A stretch of DNA of 64,000 nucleotides from Bacteroides sp. GTDB taxonomy: Bacteria; Bacteroidota; Bacteroidia; Bacteroidales; Bacteroidaceae. The stretch lies in contig JAMPDJ010000008.1 in NCBI GenBank assembly GCA_023665805.1, forward strand, positions 43,485 through 107,484, given 5' to 3'. The translations under genes were made by a program, and so were the position numbers. Below are positions 48,067-56,836 of this stretch, in pieces. The notes under the pieces are model-generated. The model searched no databases. It had not been told where the DNA came from and saw only the letters and a program-made list of their open reading frames with translations. Position 1 is the stretch's first letter, and every line of letters begins with the position of its first letter.

Positions 48067-48098
48067 CAAAGGTACAACAATTATCCGAAGTAACCAAA
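48067..48098 (-). promoter_or_regulatory. tRNA-Cys promoter
   Basis: Minus-strand TTTG (48095-48098), 20 bp, then TACCTTTG (48067-48074), about 20 bp before the mature 5' end. Confidence 0.8.
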
Positions 48099-48255
48099 TA
48101 ATCTCGACACATTTTATTAGTCCTCCATCAACAACACCCGCACCAAACCGTGTTTCATTGCTGATTTTCAACGCATAAAGGTCTGATGTGCTCTTTGCAT
48201 CTTTTTGTACTCCAAACACCAGACATGAGGGCAACCATACATGTTGCCCCCATCA

Positions 48256-48438
48256 TTAACCCCTATAATTATCCTTTGGGGTCTCCTCAATGGAATCGTC
48301 TTTTCCGTTCATGCCATCCTTGAAACTGCGTATGCCCTTACCCAGACCGTTCATGAGTTCGGGTATCTTCTTTCCTCCGAACAACAACAATACCACAAGG
48401 GCGATAACCACTATTTCCTGAAATCCTACTCCAAACAT
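48256..48438 (-). CDS. tatA: Twin-arginine translocase TatA/E subunit
   Basis: 60 residues: a short periplasmic start MFGVGFQE, one membrane helix IVVIALVVLLLFGG, the hinge KKIPEL, then an amphipathic helix MNGLGKGIRSFKDGMNG and a charged tail. These are the full TatA hallmarks. It is the last gene after the NapHG-like and Tat-signal reductase genes, 46 bp from the latter, which suggests it serves their export. No tatC is in the window. Confidence 0.92.
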   Translation of the reverse strand: MFGVGFQEIVVIALVVLLLFGGKKIPELMNGLGKGIRSFKDGMNGKDDSIEETPKDNYRG

Positions 48439-48484
48439 GTTTCTTTAATTTATATTTAATGATTACTTTTTGCAATATCAAACC

Positions 48485-49843
48485 TCAGAGAGTGTCTTGC
48501 TTGAGCTTTTCTACAAAACTGTCTATCTTATTCAACTCTTTGGGGATGTCTATCTTTTGCGGACAATGGCTGACACATTGCCCGCAACCTATGCAGTGGT
48601 CTGCCTAGCGCAAGCGCGGCACGCTACGGTCATAGCCTACCAGAAAGGCACGGCGTGATTTGCGATAGTTCTCGTCTTGACGGTTTTGGGGTACACAGCC
48701 CTCGTTCACGCACCTATTATAATGCAACAATATGGACGGGATGTCTATCCCATACGGACACGGCATACAATACTTGCAATCGTTACACGGTATGGTCGGG
48801 TACTGTTCAATGAGTTTGGCCGTATCAAAAAGAAAGTCTTTTTCGTCCTGTTCAAGAGGAACAAGCGGTGAATAAGTAAGGAGATTATCCTGAAGATGTT
48901 CCATGTATGTCATGCCGCTAAGCACGGTCAGTACGTTTGGCAACGACCCGGCAAAACGAAATGCCCATGATGCCACACTACGCTCCGGGGTATGCTGCTT
49001 GAGGCGAGCCACTATGTGATCAGGCAACTTGGTAAGACGACCTCCCAACAAAGGTTCCATAACATTCACGGGAATGCCGTGCTTTTCCAATTCCGTATAC
49101 AAGTATTCCGCACCTATGCCACTTCCCTTGGCTATGTGCCAATCCACATAATTCAGCTGAACAAGAACAAAATCCCAATGATAAGTATCGTGCAGGGCAA
49201 GCATTGCGTCAAACACTTCCTTGGAACCATGGAACGACCATCCCAGATGACGTATGCGTCCGGCCTTGCGTTCCTCCATCAGGAAATCCAGCATGCCATT
49301 GTCCACATAACGTTTGCGGAACTCCTTCATGCCACCGCCGCCTATGGCGTGCAACAGGTAATAGTCGATATAGTCCACCTGCAATTCCTTGAATGAGCGA
49401 TGATACATCGCCAATGAATTTTCACGGGAAGAATCAGAGAAGTTCGACAATTTGGTGGAGATGTAATAGGCACTGCGCGGATGCCTTTTCAGGGCAGTGC
49501 CCGTGGCACGCTCCGACCACCCTTGCACATACACCGGAGACGTGTCGAAGAAGTTCACGCCATGCTCCAAGGCATAATCTACCAGGCGGTTCACCGCATC
49601 CTGATCTATAAGGTCGCCATGCCCGTCGGGATTGGGGACGGTGGGCCAGCGCATGCATCCGTAGCCCAGCAAGGAGACCTTGTCGTTACCCAGCGCGGAA
49701 GGAAATTGCCTGTATGTCATCTTGCCTGCACCCGGATCTGCCGTATAGCCAACACCGTTGCCGGAATTGCCAGGTGTGCACCCGGGCAACGCGACAGCGG
49801 CTGAGCTTATACCAACTATTCTGAGAAATTCTCGTCTATCCAT
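48485..49843 (-). CDS. Tat-signal aldo/keto reductase with ferredoxin tail, interrupted by amber codon
   Basis: The start MDRREFLRIVGISSAAVALPGC holds a twin-arginine motif and a lipobox, implying export and lipid anchoring. The AKR barrel shows the catalytic set D100, Y105 (FFDTSPVY), K131 (STK) and H165 (YYLLHAIG). A ferredoxin-like part follows: CNDCKYCMPCP. The frame then meets TAG at 48605-48607 after SVPRLR. It continues in the same frame for 39 more codons, ADHCIGCGQCVSHCPQ and a helical end, to TGA at 48485. The second [4Fe-4S] motif lies only beyond the TAG. Either a nonsense mutation, readthrough, or a sequence error. Confidence 0.85.
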
Positions 49844-49857
49844 ATCATTTCCTGAAC

Positions 49858-51372
49858 TTATATCATTCTGTGGACTTCATGCCCCTCCACATGGATGGCA
49901 CTGAACGGACGGGCAGGACAAAGGTTCTCGCATGCGCCACACCCTATGCAACGTTCGGTATCAACCACCGGTATTGTCAGTTTGCCGGTCTTGTCCCTCT
50001 TCATGGGCACCATCTGTATGGCTCCTGTCGGACAATGCCTTGCGCAGTTGCCGCATGGCTGCCCGTCACGTACCGGTATGCAGTTTCTTCTTCTCCACAC
50101 GGCATGCCCTATCTGTATGGAAGACTTCTCTTCACGGGTAACTGGACGGATAGGACCGGCCGGACATACCTCGGAACAGCGTGTACATTCCGGACGGCAA
50201 TAACCACGTTCGTAAGACATCTCCGGCTGCATCAGCCTCGACAAGTCAGATGATGGGCGCAACACACCGTTGGGACAGACCGACACACACAACTGGCATG
50301 CCGTGCAATGCTGTGCAAAATGTTGCGCGCTGACAGACCCGGCGGGCAATATGGGAGTCTTACGCACCGGAGCCTCCTTGTCTTCTATTATAGCCAGTCC
50401 ACCGTCCACTTTCATCTTCTGGGCCTTGACTATGCCAGTGGCGGCAAATGCCGCACTCGAAGAAAGGAATGCCCTACGTGCAACAGAAACTTCACTATGC
50501 TTCTTGCTTGTTGTTGCAGGCGGCACCTCCGTCACAAGCGCAGGACGATGCCAGGGAGCCATACCCACATATTTGATGGCTCCTTTCTTGCATTTGCCGA
50601 TACAATCCATGCAGGCCACACATCTGCTGTAATCAACAGCATGCCGGGACACATCTATGCATGAAGCCTTGCAATTCCTGGCACACAGCCCGCAGTCCAC
50701 GCATTTGAATGCATCCATCACTGGTTTGAACCAAGCGAAACGTGCAAAGAACCCAAGTACAGTACCGACAGGACAAATGGTATTGCAATACGTGCGACCA
50801 CCGCGCCATGCCAAAACGGCAAGCAGCAAGAGTGTCACACAGGACACAGTCATTGTCACAACGCTATTGATCCACACATCCGTCTCATAAAATGCATAAC
50901 TGTCCACACGTTCTGCCAAGTAAGCCAAGCCGTTATTGATGAAATACCATATTGGGGCCAGCAGGTTGCCAGCTATACGACCATATGCACTGTAAGGAGC
51001 CAACAGGCGCGCCGACAGGCCGATACCCATGACCAAGGACAACACAAAAAGTACCAGCATACCATACCGCAACCAACTCTTTGCCGGAGAATAAGTATAA
51101 CGATTACGGCGCACCCTCTTGCCCAACCATGCAAAAATATCCTGCATCACGCCCAAAGGACATATTACGGAACAGTAGATACGGCCGAATGTCAAAGTAA
51201 GCAAAACAAGCAACAGTACAACTCCGACATTCACCGCCAGCAAGGCAGGCAGGAACTGTATCTTGGCCATCCATGCAAACCATCCATGTATGCACCCGGT
51301 GAAATCCAAAAACATGGCTGTAATCGCAGCAAAGAAGATTAGGGCCAAAATGATTCTTAGTGTCCTCAACAT
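49858..51372 (-). CDS. NapH-NapG fusion polyferredoxin with internal Tat signal
   Basis: The ATG at 51372 gives MLRTLRIILALIFF; the frame extends 19 codons upstream. The first half is NapH-like: about four membrane helices, two CxxxCP motifs (YCSVICPLG, YCNTICPVG) and a double ferredoxin (CVDCGLCARNC, CVACMDCIGKC). At about residues 298-315 a second signal appears, VARRAFLSSSAAFAATG, a twin-arginine motif with a hydrophobic stretch. The rest is NapG-like with about four Cys clusters (CTACQLCVSVCP, CTRCSEVCP, CGNCARHCP, CIGCGACENLCP). Such pairs oxidise menaquinol and pass electrons to periplasmic enzymes. The stop is 14 bp from the reductase start. Confidence 0.88.
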   Translation of the reverse strand: MLRTLRIILALIFFAAITAMFLDFTGCIHGWFAWMAKIQFLPALLAVNVGVVLLLVLLTLTFGRIYCSVICPLGVMQDIFAWLGKRVRRNRYTYSPAKSWLRYGMLVLFVLSLVMGIGLSARLLAPYSAYGRIAGNLLAPIWYFINNGLAYLAERVDSYAFYETDVWINSVVTMTVSCVTLLLLAVLAWRGGRTYCNTICPVGTVLGFFARFAWFKPVMDAFKCVDCGLCARNCKASCIDVSRHAVDYSRCVACMDCIGKCKKGAIKYVGMAPWHRPALVTEVPPATTSKKHSEVSVARRAFLSSSAAFAATGIVKAQKMKVDGGLAIIEDKEAPVRKTPILPAGSVSAQHFAQHCTACQLCVSVCPNGVLRPSSDLSRLMQPEMSYERGYCRPECTRCSEVCPAGPIRPVTREEKSSIQIGHAVWRRRNCIPVRDGQPCGNCARHCPTGAIQMVPMKRDKTGKLTIPVVDTERCIGCGACENLCPARPFSAIHVEGHEVHRMI

Positions 51373-51617
51373 TACAGAATTATTGGGTATTATTTCAAAC
51401 AGAACAAGACCACGGCATGCAACAATCAAGAATTATGACCATACATGATTTTAACTGTCCTTAGACCATATCGCATCGAATACATTGCTCCGCTACGCCT
51501 TTCATGATGCAAATATATATTTTTTTGTTCTAAATCAAGCACAACGGCATCAATAAAACATCTACTATGAACAAAAAAAATGGTACCGCCAAATCGGAGG
51601 CAGCACCATTATCATTG

Positions 51618-51689
51618 TAGCGACTACGGGAATCGAACCCGTGTTCCATGCGTGAGAGGCATGTGTCCTAACCCCTAGACGAAATCGCC
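51618..51689 (-). tRNA. tRNA-Glu (anticodon CTC), copy 2
   Basis: Identical over its 72 nt to the copy at 25330-25401, with anticodon loop CTCTCAC. It has its own promoter and stands alone. Confidence 0.95.
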
Positions 51690-51709
51690 ATTAGCATTCA
51701 TTTGCCATG

Positions 51710-51741
51710 CAAAGATACGGCAAATCCATAAATAATCCAAA
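51710..51741 (-). promoter_or_regulatory. Promoter of tRNA-Glu copy 2
   Basis: Minus-strand TTTG (51738-51741), 20 bp, then TATCTTTG (51710-51717), 20 bp before the mature 5' end. A plus-strand TATCTTTG at 51758-51765 points the other way into a gene-free region. Confidence 0.75.
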
Positions 51742-51906
51742 CTTTGCGGCAATTATTTATCTTTGTACGTGACATGACAGCTCCAGATTACATCGCGGTT
51801 GTACGGTTTAGTATCGGCAAGACATCTTCTATTGCCAAAAGGACAACTCCGGATTGAAAAGCCATCTCAGGGATGATGCGATTTTGTCCCAGTACACTCG
51901 GCACCT

Positions 51907-51998
51907 CGACAATACTATTAACGCTATCCAGACAACACTATAACCACGCTCCCGACAATACTATATTCAAGGCTGCGACAATAACATTCTCAAAATAG
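51907..51998. repeat. Degenerate 23-bp tandem repeat, four units
   Basis: Units beginning CGACAATACTATTA, AGACAACACTATAA, CGACAATACTATAT and CGACAATAACATTC start at 51907, 51930, 51953 and 51976, exactly 23 bp apart. Outside the first 12 bases they have diverged. No gene overlaps. Confidence 0.55.
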
Positions 51999-52040
51999 AT
52001 TTCAACGAGGGTATCGTATATATACACTACACTTTCTTTG

Positions 52041-52080
52041 CCCCCAATCGGTCATTAGGTCTTCAATACGTTTTGTCTTT
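52041..52080. repeat. Partial end of the MITE-like element
   Basis: CCCCCAATCGGTCATTAG followed by GTCTTCAATACGTTTTGTCTTT matches the first 40 bp of the element family. It abuts the complete copy, as if that copy inserted into an older one. Confidence 0.65.
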
Positions 52081-52281
52081 AACCCGAATCGGTCATTAGA
52101 TTTCCAATCCGTTTTGCCTTTATGTTCGTGCGTATTGCAACCGTTTTGTCGAAGGCATAGCGAGCTATGGCAAGACCAGACGGGAAGCAAGACGGCGAAG
52201 AGAAGGGCAAAATGGAGGAAAAGGCAATATAAAGCAGATGATTTATACAAATTGACGTTCTAATGACCGATTGGGGGTTAA
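52079..52281. repeat. MITE-like element, copy 2
   Basis: Near-identical to the element at 9590-9793. Its left end is AACCCGAATCGGTCATTAGA (52081-52100) and its right end TCTAATGACCGATTGGGGG. TTAA lies at both boundaries (52079-52082 and 52278-52281). It has the same orientation as copy 1 and no coding capacity. Confidence 0.85.
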
Positions 52282-52298
52282 GCAGGTAAATAGGAATT

Positions 52299-52342
52299 AT
52301 ACGTTTAGGGCGAGCCATTGCAATGGCTCGCCCTAAACGTAT
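52299..52342. terminator. Perfect 44-bp palindrome downstream of gdhA
   Basis: ATACGTTTAGGGCGAGCCAT... is followed without a spacer by its exact complement, 22 bp per arm. It may end the gdhA transcript, whose stop is 123 bp away, but it lacks a clear U-tract. Confidence 0.55.
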
Positions 52343-52464
52343 ATAAATCATAATTAAGCGCTTCAGTATAGCGTACACTCTCCCAACAAAAGCCCACAAC
52401 CTTGTCAGGCCTCATTCGGAATTGACGTGCGCATATGATCTAATTCAGGATACCGTACCTGTTA

Positions 52465-53805
52465 TCATACCACTCCCTGTGCCATCATCGCACGGGCAAC
52501 CTTCATGAAACCTGCCACGTTGGCACCACGTACATAATTGATGCTGCCGTCTTCACGCTCGCCATAGCGGACACATTGGGTGTGGATGCTGTGCATGATC
52601 TCGTGCAGGCGTTTGTCCACGTCTTCGGCACTCCATACTATATGTCCTGCATTCTGGCTCATCTCCAGGCAGCTGGTGGCCACGCCGCCGGCATTCACCG
52701 CTTTGCCGGGAGCATACAAGGTATGAAGTTTCAGGAAATGGTCGATGGCCTCTGGCGTACAACCCATATTGGATATTTCACCCACACACAGCACGCCATT
52801 GTCGGTGAGGCATGCGGCATCCTCGCCATTCAACTCGTTCTGTGTGGCACACGGCAATGCAATATCCACCTTCTGTTCCCAAGGACGACGTCCGGGGAAG
52901 AACGTGGCACCGGGATAACGCTCTGCATACGGGGCCACGATGTCGTTGCCGCTGGCACGCAGTTCCAACATATAGTCTATCTTCTCGCCACTGATGCCGT
53001 CCGGGTCGTAGACATATCCGTCGGGACCGCTTATGGTGACAACCTTCGCCCCCATCTGTGTGGCTTTGGTGGCGGCACCCCATGCCACGTTTCCAAATCC
53101 GCTTATCGCTATGGTCTTGCCTTCAATGTCATGACCGGCACGACGCAACATTTCACGCACGAAATACAGGCCGCCAAAGCCAGTTGCCTCGGGACGTACC
53201 AAAGAACCACCGTAGTCCAGGCCCTTGCCTGTGAGAACACCGCTGAAGTCCCTGGTAAGACGCTTGTACTGGCCGAACAGGTATCCTATCTCCCTTGCCC
53301 CCACACCGATGTCACCGGCAGGAATGTCCACCTCGGGGCCTATATGACGATACAGCTCGCTCATAAAAGATTGACAGAAACGCATCACTTCTGCATCGCT
53401 CTTGCCACGTGGAGAAAAGTCGCTGCCACCCTTGCCTCCACCCATGGGAAGTGTCGTGAGAGCGTTCTTGAACGTCTGCTCAAATCCCAAGAACTTAAGG
53501 ATACTCAGATTCACACTGGCGTGGAACCGCAAGCCTCCTTTGTAGGGGCCTATGGCGCTGTTATACTGGACACGGTAGCCAAGGTTTACCTGCACCTTGC
53601 CACGGTCGTCCACCCAAGGCACACGGAAAGTAATAATGCGCTCTGGTTCAACCAGGCGTTCCAGCAAGGATGCCCGTTCCCACTCGGGGTGACTGTTATA
53701 GACATCCTCGATACTTGCAACCACTTCTCTCACAGCCTGCAGGTACTCTCGTTCCCCAGGATGCTTGGCCTCAAGAGAGGCCATGAATTTGTTTATGTCT
53801 AACAT
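52465..53805 (-). CDS. gdhA: Glutamate dehydrogenase, hexameric
   Basis: Forms glutamate from 2-oxoglutarate and ammonia, probably with NADPH. 446 residues with PYKGGLRFH (substrate Lys), TTLPMGGGKGGSDF, PAGDIGVGAREIGYLFGQYK and the Rossmann GFGNVAWGAA. Length and motifs match the class I family of E. coli type. It is monocistronic or at the head of its transcript. Confidence 0.97.
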   Translation of the reverse strand: MLDINKFMASLEAKHPGEREYLQAVREVVASIEDVYNSHPEWERASLLERLVEPERIITFRVPWVDDRGKVQVNLGYRVQYNSAIGPYKGGLRFHASVNLSILKFLGFEQTFKNALTTLPMGGGKGGSDFSPRGKSDAEVMRFCQSFMSELYRHIGPEVDIPAGDIGVGAREIGYLFGQYKRLTRDFSGVLTGKGLDYGGSLVRPEATGFGGLYFVREMLRRAGHDIEGKTIAISGFGNVAWGAATKATQMGAKVVTISGPDGYVYDPDGISGEKIDYMLELRASGNDIVAPYAERYPGATFFPGRRPWEQKVDIALPCATQNELNGEDAACLTDNGVLCVGEISNMGCTPEAIDHFLKLHTLYAPGKAVNAGGVATSCLEMSQNAGHIVWSAEDVDKRLHEIMHSIHTQCVRYGEREDGSINYVRGANVAGFMKVARAMMAQGVV

Positions 53806-53860
53806 AGAATAAATGGTTAAAAAGAATTTATTTACACATAGAGCATGTTTTCGGCTCTAT

Positions 53861-55153
53861 CTATTTACTGACGCCAAAACGTTTAAGTACGAAAGATGGT
53901 GAACACCGGAAATAAACTCCGAAACTGAACGGAGTACGGAACTCGCCATTGGTGACATGCGGCTCTGGATGATTGTCGTCTGCCGGACATGCCAGTGCCC
54001 CAGTATGGCAGAGATATGCCTTCACATCGGCTCCAACGGTGTAGGCACCGGCAAAGGTTCGTGAGTATTCCACACCTAACATGGCCGTGGAAACATCTGC
54101 GAACCGGCCACCAGGTTTCTTGGTGCTGAGGGTGCCAAAGAAAGGGCTGCCATAAAGGGAACAAAAGTCACGTGCGGTGAACAATCCAGCCGTAACACGC
54201 AGGTCGTGAATAAAGTCCACACTGGCACGTACCCACATGGCTGGTCCTCCCTTGAAAGGCCACAAACTACCACTCTGCTGAAAACACCCCAAAGCCAAAG
54301 CCTCGGCACTGATTCCGGTAACCACCTTGTGCTGTGGAGCAGAGTAGCGGTAGGCCAATCCCAAGGCACCGTTGGCAATGGTCTGGACACCCAGCTTTGT
54401 ATTGTCCTGCTCCCCTCCCCTATGTTGCAATATCAATTGGACAGGGATGGACAAGCTGTGAATGCCGCCCTCTTCGCGACGATACCTCCATACGTTTATG
54501 TCTTGAGTCCACCCCACGGTAAAAGCCTCTTGATGCGAAGACTCCTTGAAGATATAGCTTTGCCAGTTAAGCCACAAATCGGAATGCCAGCGGCGTGTAT
54601 CCACAATCATCTGGAAACCCATCTCCGGATCATCGGTAAGCACAAGTTCGGGATTGTACATGACCTCGGAAAGACCATGCGTCATGCCTCCATAGATATT
54701 GCCCACAGCCAAGGTGATATGCCTGAAAGAGGCCGTAGCACGAAAAAAAGGCAACAGATGCGCTCCGGACTGATATTGGTCGCCTTTCCATGTGGCAATG
54801 TCATGAAACACATAACAGGGATACTTGTTGGCACCAGAGTAGATGGTTGCATGCAACCCGAGTTCCAACCTGATTTGCCGGATCGGCATGTATGTAAGTC
54901 GTGGCTGCAATCGCACACCAGGCAGGGAGTATCCTGCCTGTACATTGCCATCAAATTCATTGTCCTTGAAAAAAGCCAAGGCCTCGAGTTCAAATCCCAA
55001 TGTGTTGATACGCGTGGTGTCCACAGCATATTCCTGGTCGCCAATACGTCGCGCCATATCGGCATCATCGTCGGAATTTGCATTGGCCGCAATGGTTGCA
55101 CCGAGAACCACAAATAGCGCCGCAATTAGTCTCATAAATGAATAATATTTCAT
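53861..55153 (-). CDS. Putative outer membrane beta-barrel protein
   Basis: 430 residues with a signal peptide (MRLIAALFVVLGATIAANA after a short MKYYSF lead). The body alternates aromatic and polar residues (RLQPRLTYMPIRQIRLELGLHA, YSRTFAGAYTVGADVKAYL), as in outer membrane barrels. It ends RFGVSK rather than with an aromatic residue. The family is not recognised; a porin-like role is inference. It lies 55 bp upstream of gdhA on the same strand. Confidence 0.65.
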   Translation of the reverse strand: MKYYSFMRLIAALFVVLGATIAANANSDDDADMARRIGDQEYAVDTTRINTLGFELEALAFFKDNEFDGNVQAGYSLPGVRLQPRLTYMPIRQIRLELGLHATIYSGANKYPCYVFHDIATWKGDQYQSGAHLLPFFRATASFRHITLAVGNIYGGMTHGLSEVMYNPELVLTDDPEMGFQMIVDTRRWHSDLWLNWQSYIFKESSHQEAFTVGWTQDINVWRYRREEGGIHSLSIPVQLILQHRGGEQDNTKLGVQTIANGALGLAYRYSAPQHKVVTGISAEALALGCFQQSGSLWPFKGGPAMWVRASVDFIHDLRVTAGLFTARDFCSLYGSPFFGTLSTKKPGGRFADVSTAMLGVEYSRTFAGAYTVGADVKAYLCHTGALACPADDNHPEPHVTNGEFRTPFSFGVYFRCSPSFVLKRFGVSK

Positions 55154-55238
55154 ATTTTCAGGGCTAAGTTACAAAGAAACGGGCAATCAAGCAACGATTA
55201 AGCACAGGTATTTTGCTTTTTGTTGCGGAGAAAGCCTC

Positions 55239-55355
55239 TTAAGACCCAATCGGTCATGGTATTTCAATGCCGTTTTGTCCTTTACATCCGTCAGATTGCA
55301 GCCGCTTTGGCTAATGCATGAGCGACTGGGAGCAAATGATGGTAACGCAACATTA
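55239..55355. repeat. Diverged partial MITE-like element, copy 3
   Basis: TTAAGACCCAATCGGTCAT at 55239-55257 is followed by sequence clearly related to the left half of the element: ATTTCAATGCCGTTTTGTCC, then TCAGATTGCAGCCGCTTTGG. The right half and right inverted repeat are missing. It ends just before the promoter of the dihydrouridine synthase. Confidence 0.65.
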
Positions 55356-55370
55356 TTTAAGTCTTCAGAT

Positions 55371-55401
55371 TTTGGCATACACGCACTTAATCGTACCTTT
55401 G
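55371..55401 (+). promoter_or_regulatory. Promoter of the dihydrouridine synthase operon
   Basis: TTTG (55371-55374), 19 bp, then TACCTTTG (55394-55401), 18 bp before the ATG at 55420. AAAGGAG lies between box and start as a ribosome binding site. Confidence 0.7.
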
Positions 55402-55419
55402 TCCGAAAAGGAGATAAGG

Positions 55420-56337
55420 ATGCAGATACACTTCGCCCCGTTGCAGGGATATACCGGTTTTGAGTACCGTGGCACACATGCCAGACATTGCGGTGGTGTG
55501 GATACATACTATACTCCATTCATACGTTGGGATAAAGGCGGAGTGAGGGACAAGGACATCAGGGACATACTGCCGGAAAACAACCGCGGCCTGCACCTGA
55601 TACCACAGATATTATGTTCCTGCACCGATGATTTCAACCGTCTTGCCGATGCGGTGCAGGAACAAGGCTATAAGGAAATAGACTTGAACATGGGTTGCCC
55701 GGCTCCAATGCAGACAAGACGCAGGTACGGAAGCGGTATCCTGCCACATCCGGATATGGTGCAAGGACTGTTCCGGGAAATGGACAGAAGACCCGAAGTC
55801 CGGTTCTCAGCTAAAATGCGGATGGGTCTGGAACAAGATGACGAGTGGTGTGCCCTGGCAGACATAATAAACAAGGCTCCTCTGCAACATCTGTGCATAC
55901 ATCCTCGAATAGGACGGCAAATGTACAAAGGCGAGGTGAACATGTCCGTATTCCGGGAAATGACCGAAAGAATACATGTACCTATCATATATAATGGGGA
56001 CATCACATGCATGGAAGACATAGCTGCCATGGAAGCAGAATATCCCACGTTGCACGGTATAATGATAGGCCGTGGCATGCTGGCACGCCCTACCTTGGCC
56101 CAGGAATACCGTAGGAAAAATGAAATGCCGTTGCACGACCGTAAGGACATCCTTATGAATATGCATGAGGACATGCTGGCATGCTGCACAAGAAAGTACA
56201 AAGTGGAATCACAGATACTACTGCACATACATGCCTTTTGGGAATATCAGGAAAAGGAACTTGACCGCAAGGTATGGAAGAAGATAATGAAAGCAGGAAA
56301 CATGAAGAACTACTTGGAAGCAATAAGACAACTATGA
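55420..56337 (+). CDS. tRNA-dihydrouridine synthase family protein
   Basis: Reduces uridine to dihydrouridine in tRNA with FMN. The ATG at 55420, with AAAGGAG just upstream, gives MQIHFAPLQGYTGFEYR. The frame runs 34 codons further upstream through the promoter. The catalytic Cys lies in LNMGCPAPMQ; KMRMGLE and YNGDITCMED are further family motifs. 305 residues is near the usual size. Which Dus subtype it is cannot be assigned. Its stop overlaps the next ATG. Confidence 0.92.
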   Translation: MQIHFAPLQGYTGFEYRGTHARHCGGVDTYYTPFIRWDKGGVRDKDIRDILPENNRGLHLIPQILCSCTDDFNRLADAVQEQGYKEIDLNMGCPAPMQTRRRYGSGILPHPDMVQGLFREMDRRPEVRFSAKMRMGLEQDDEWCALADIINKAPLQHLCIHPRIGRQMYKGEVNMSVFREMTERIHVPIIYNGDITCMEDIAAMEAEYPTLHGIMIGRGMLARPTLAQEYRRKNEMPLHDRKDILMNMHEDMLACCTRKYKVESQILLHIHAFWEYQEKELDRKVWKKIMKAGNMKNYLEAIRQL

Positions 56338-56825
56338 AAAGAACATTATTACTTATCACCGTGGCGATGGTCACTATTGGAATGAGGGCGCAGAATCCAC
56401 TGCCAAAAGTCTATGACGAGAACATCGACCCTATGGCACAGATAGACAGTGCCCTGACCAAGGCGGCAAAGGAGAAAAAGAACGTAATAGTTCAATTAGG
56501 CGGCAACTGGTGCGTGTGGTGTCTGAGGTTTGCAGATTTCATCACAAAGAATGCCCAAATAGATGCGGTCATCAAGCAGAACTACGAATATATACACGTG
56601 AATACGCCACGGCGCGGAACTCCTCAGGCCAAGGCCGTAGAACCTCTGCAGAAACGTCTAAACAACGCCGGGCGTTTTGGCTATCCGGTACTCGTTGTGT
56701 TGAGTCCGGATGGCAAAGTGTTGCACATACAAGACAGCAGTTTTCTTGAGTCCGACAAAAGCTACGATGCCCCCAAAGTGCTCAGATTCCTAAATAACTG
56801 GACACCGGAAAACGTAAAACAGTAA
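56334..56825 (+). CDS. Exported thioredoxin-like protein
   Basis: The ATG at 56334 overlaps the preceding TGA (ATGA). MKRTLLLITVAMVTIGMRAQ is a Sec signal. The mature protein has a thioredoxin fold of the Thioredoxin_7 type with GGNWCVWCLRF (CxxC pair) and GYPVLVVLSPDGK (cis-Pro). 163 residues. It likely reduces or isomerises disulfides in the periplasm. Confidence 0.88.
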   Translation: MKRTLLLITVAMVTIGMRAQNPLPKVYDENIDPMAQIDSALTKAAKEKKNVIVQLGGNWCVWCLRFADFITKNAQIDAVIKQNYEYIHVNTPRRGTPQAKAVEPLQKRLNNAGRFGYPVLVVLSPDGKVLHIQDSSFLESDKSYDAPKVLRFLNNWTPENVKQ

Positions 56826-56836
56826 CCAATGACGCC

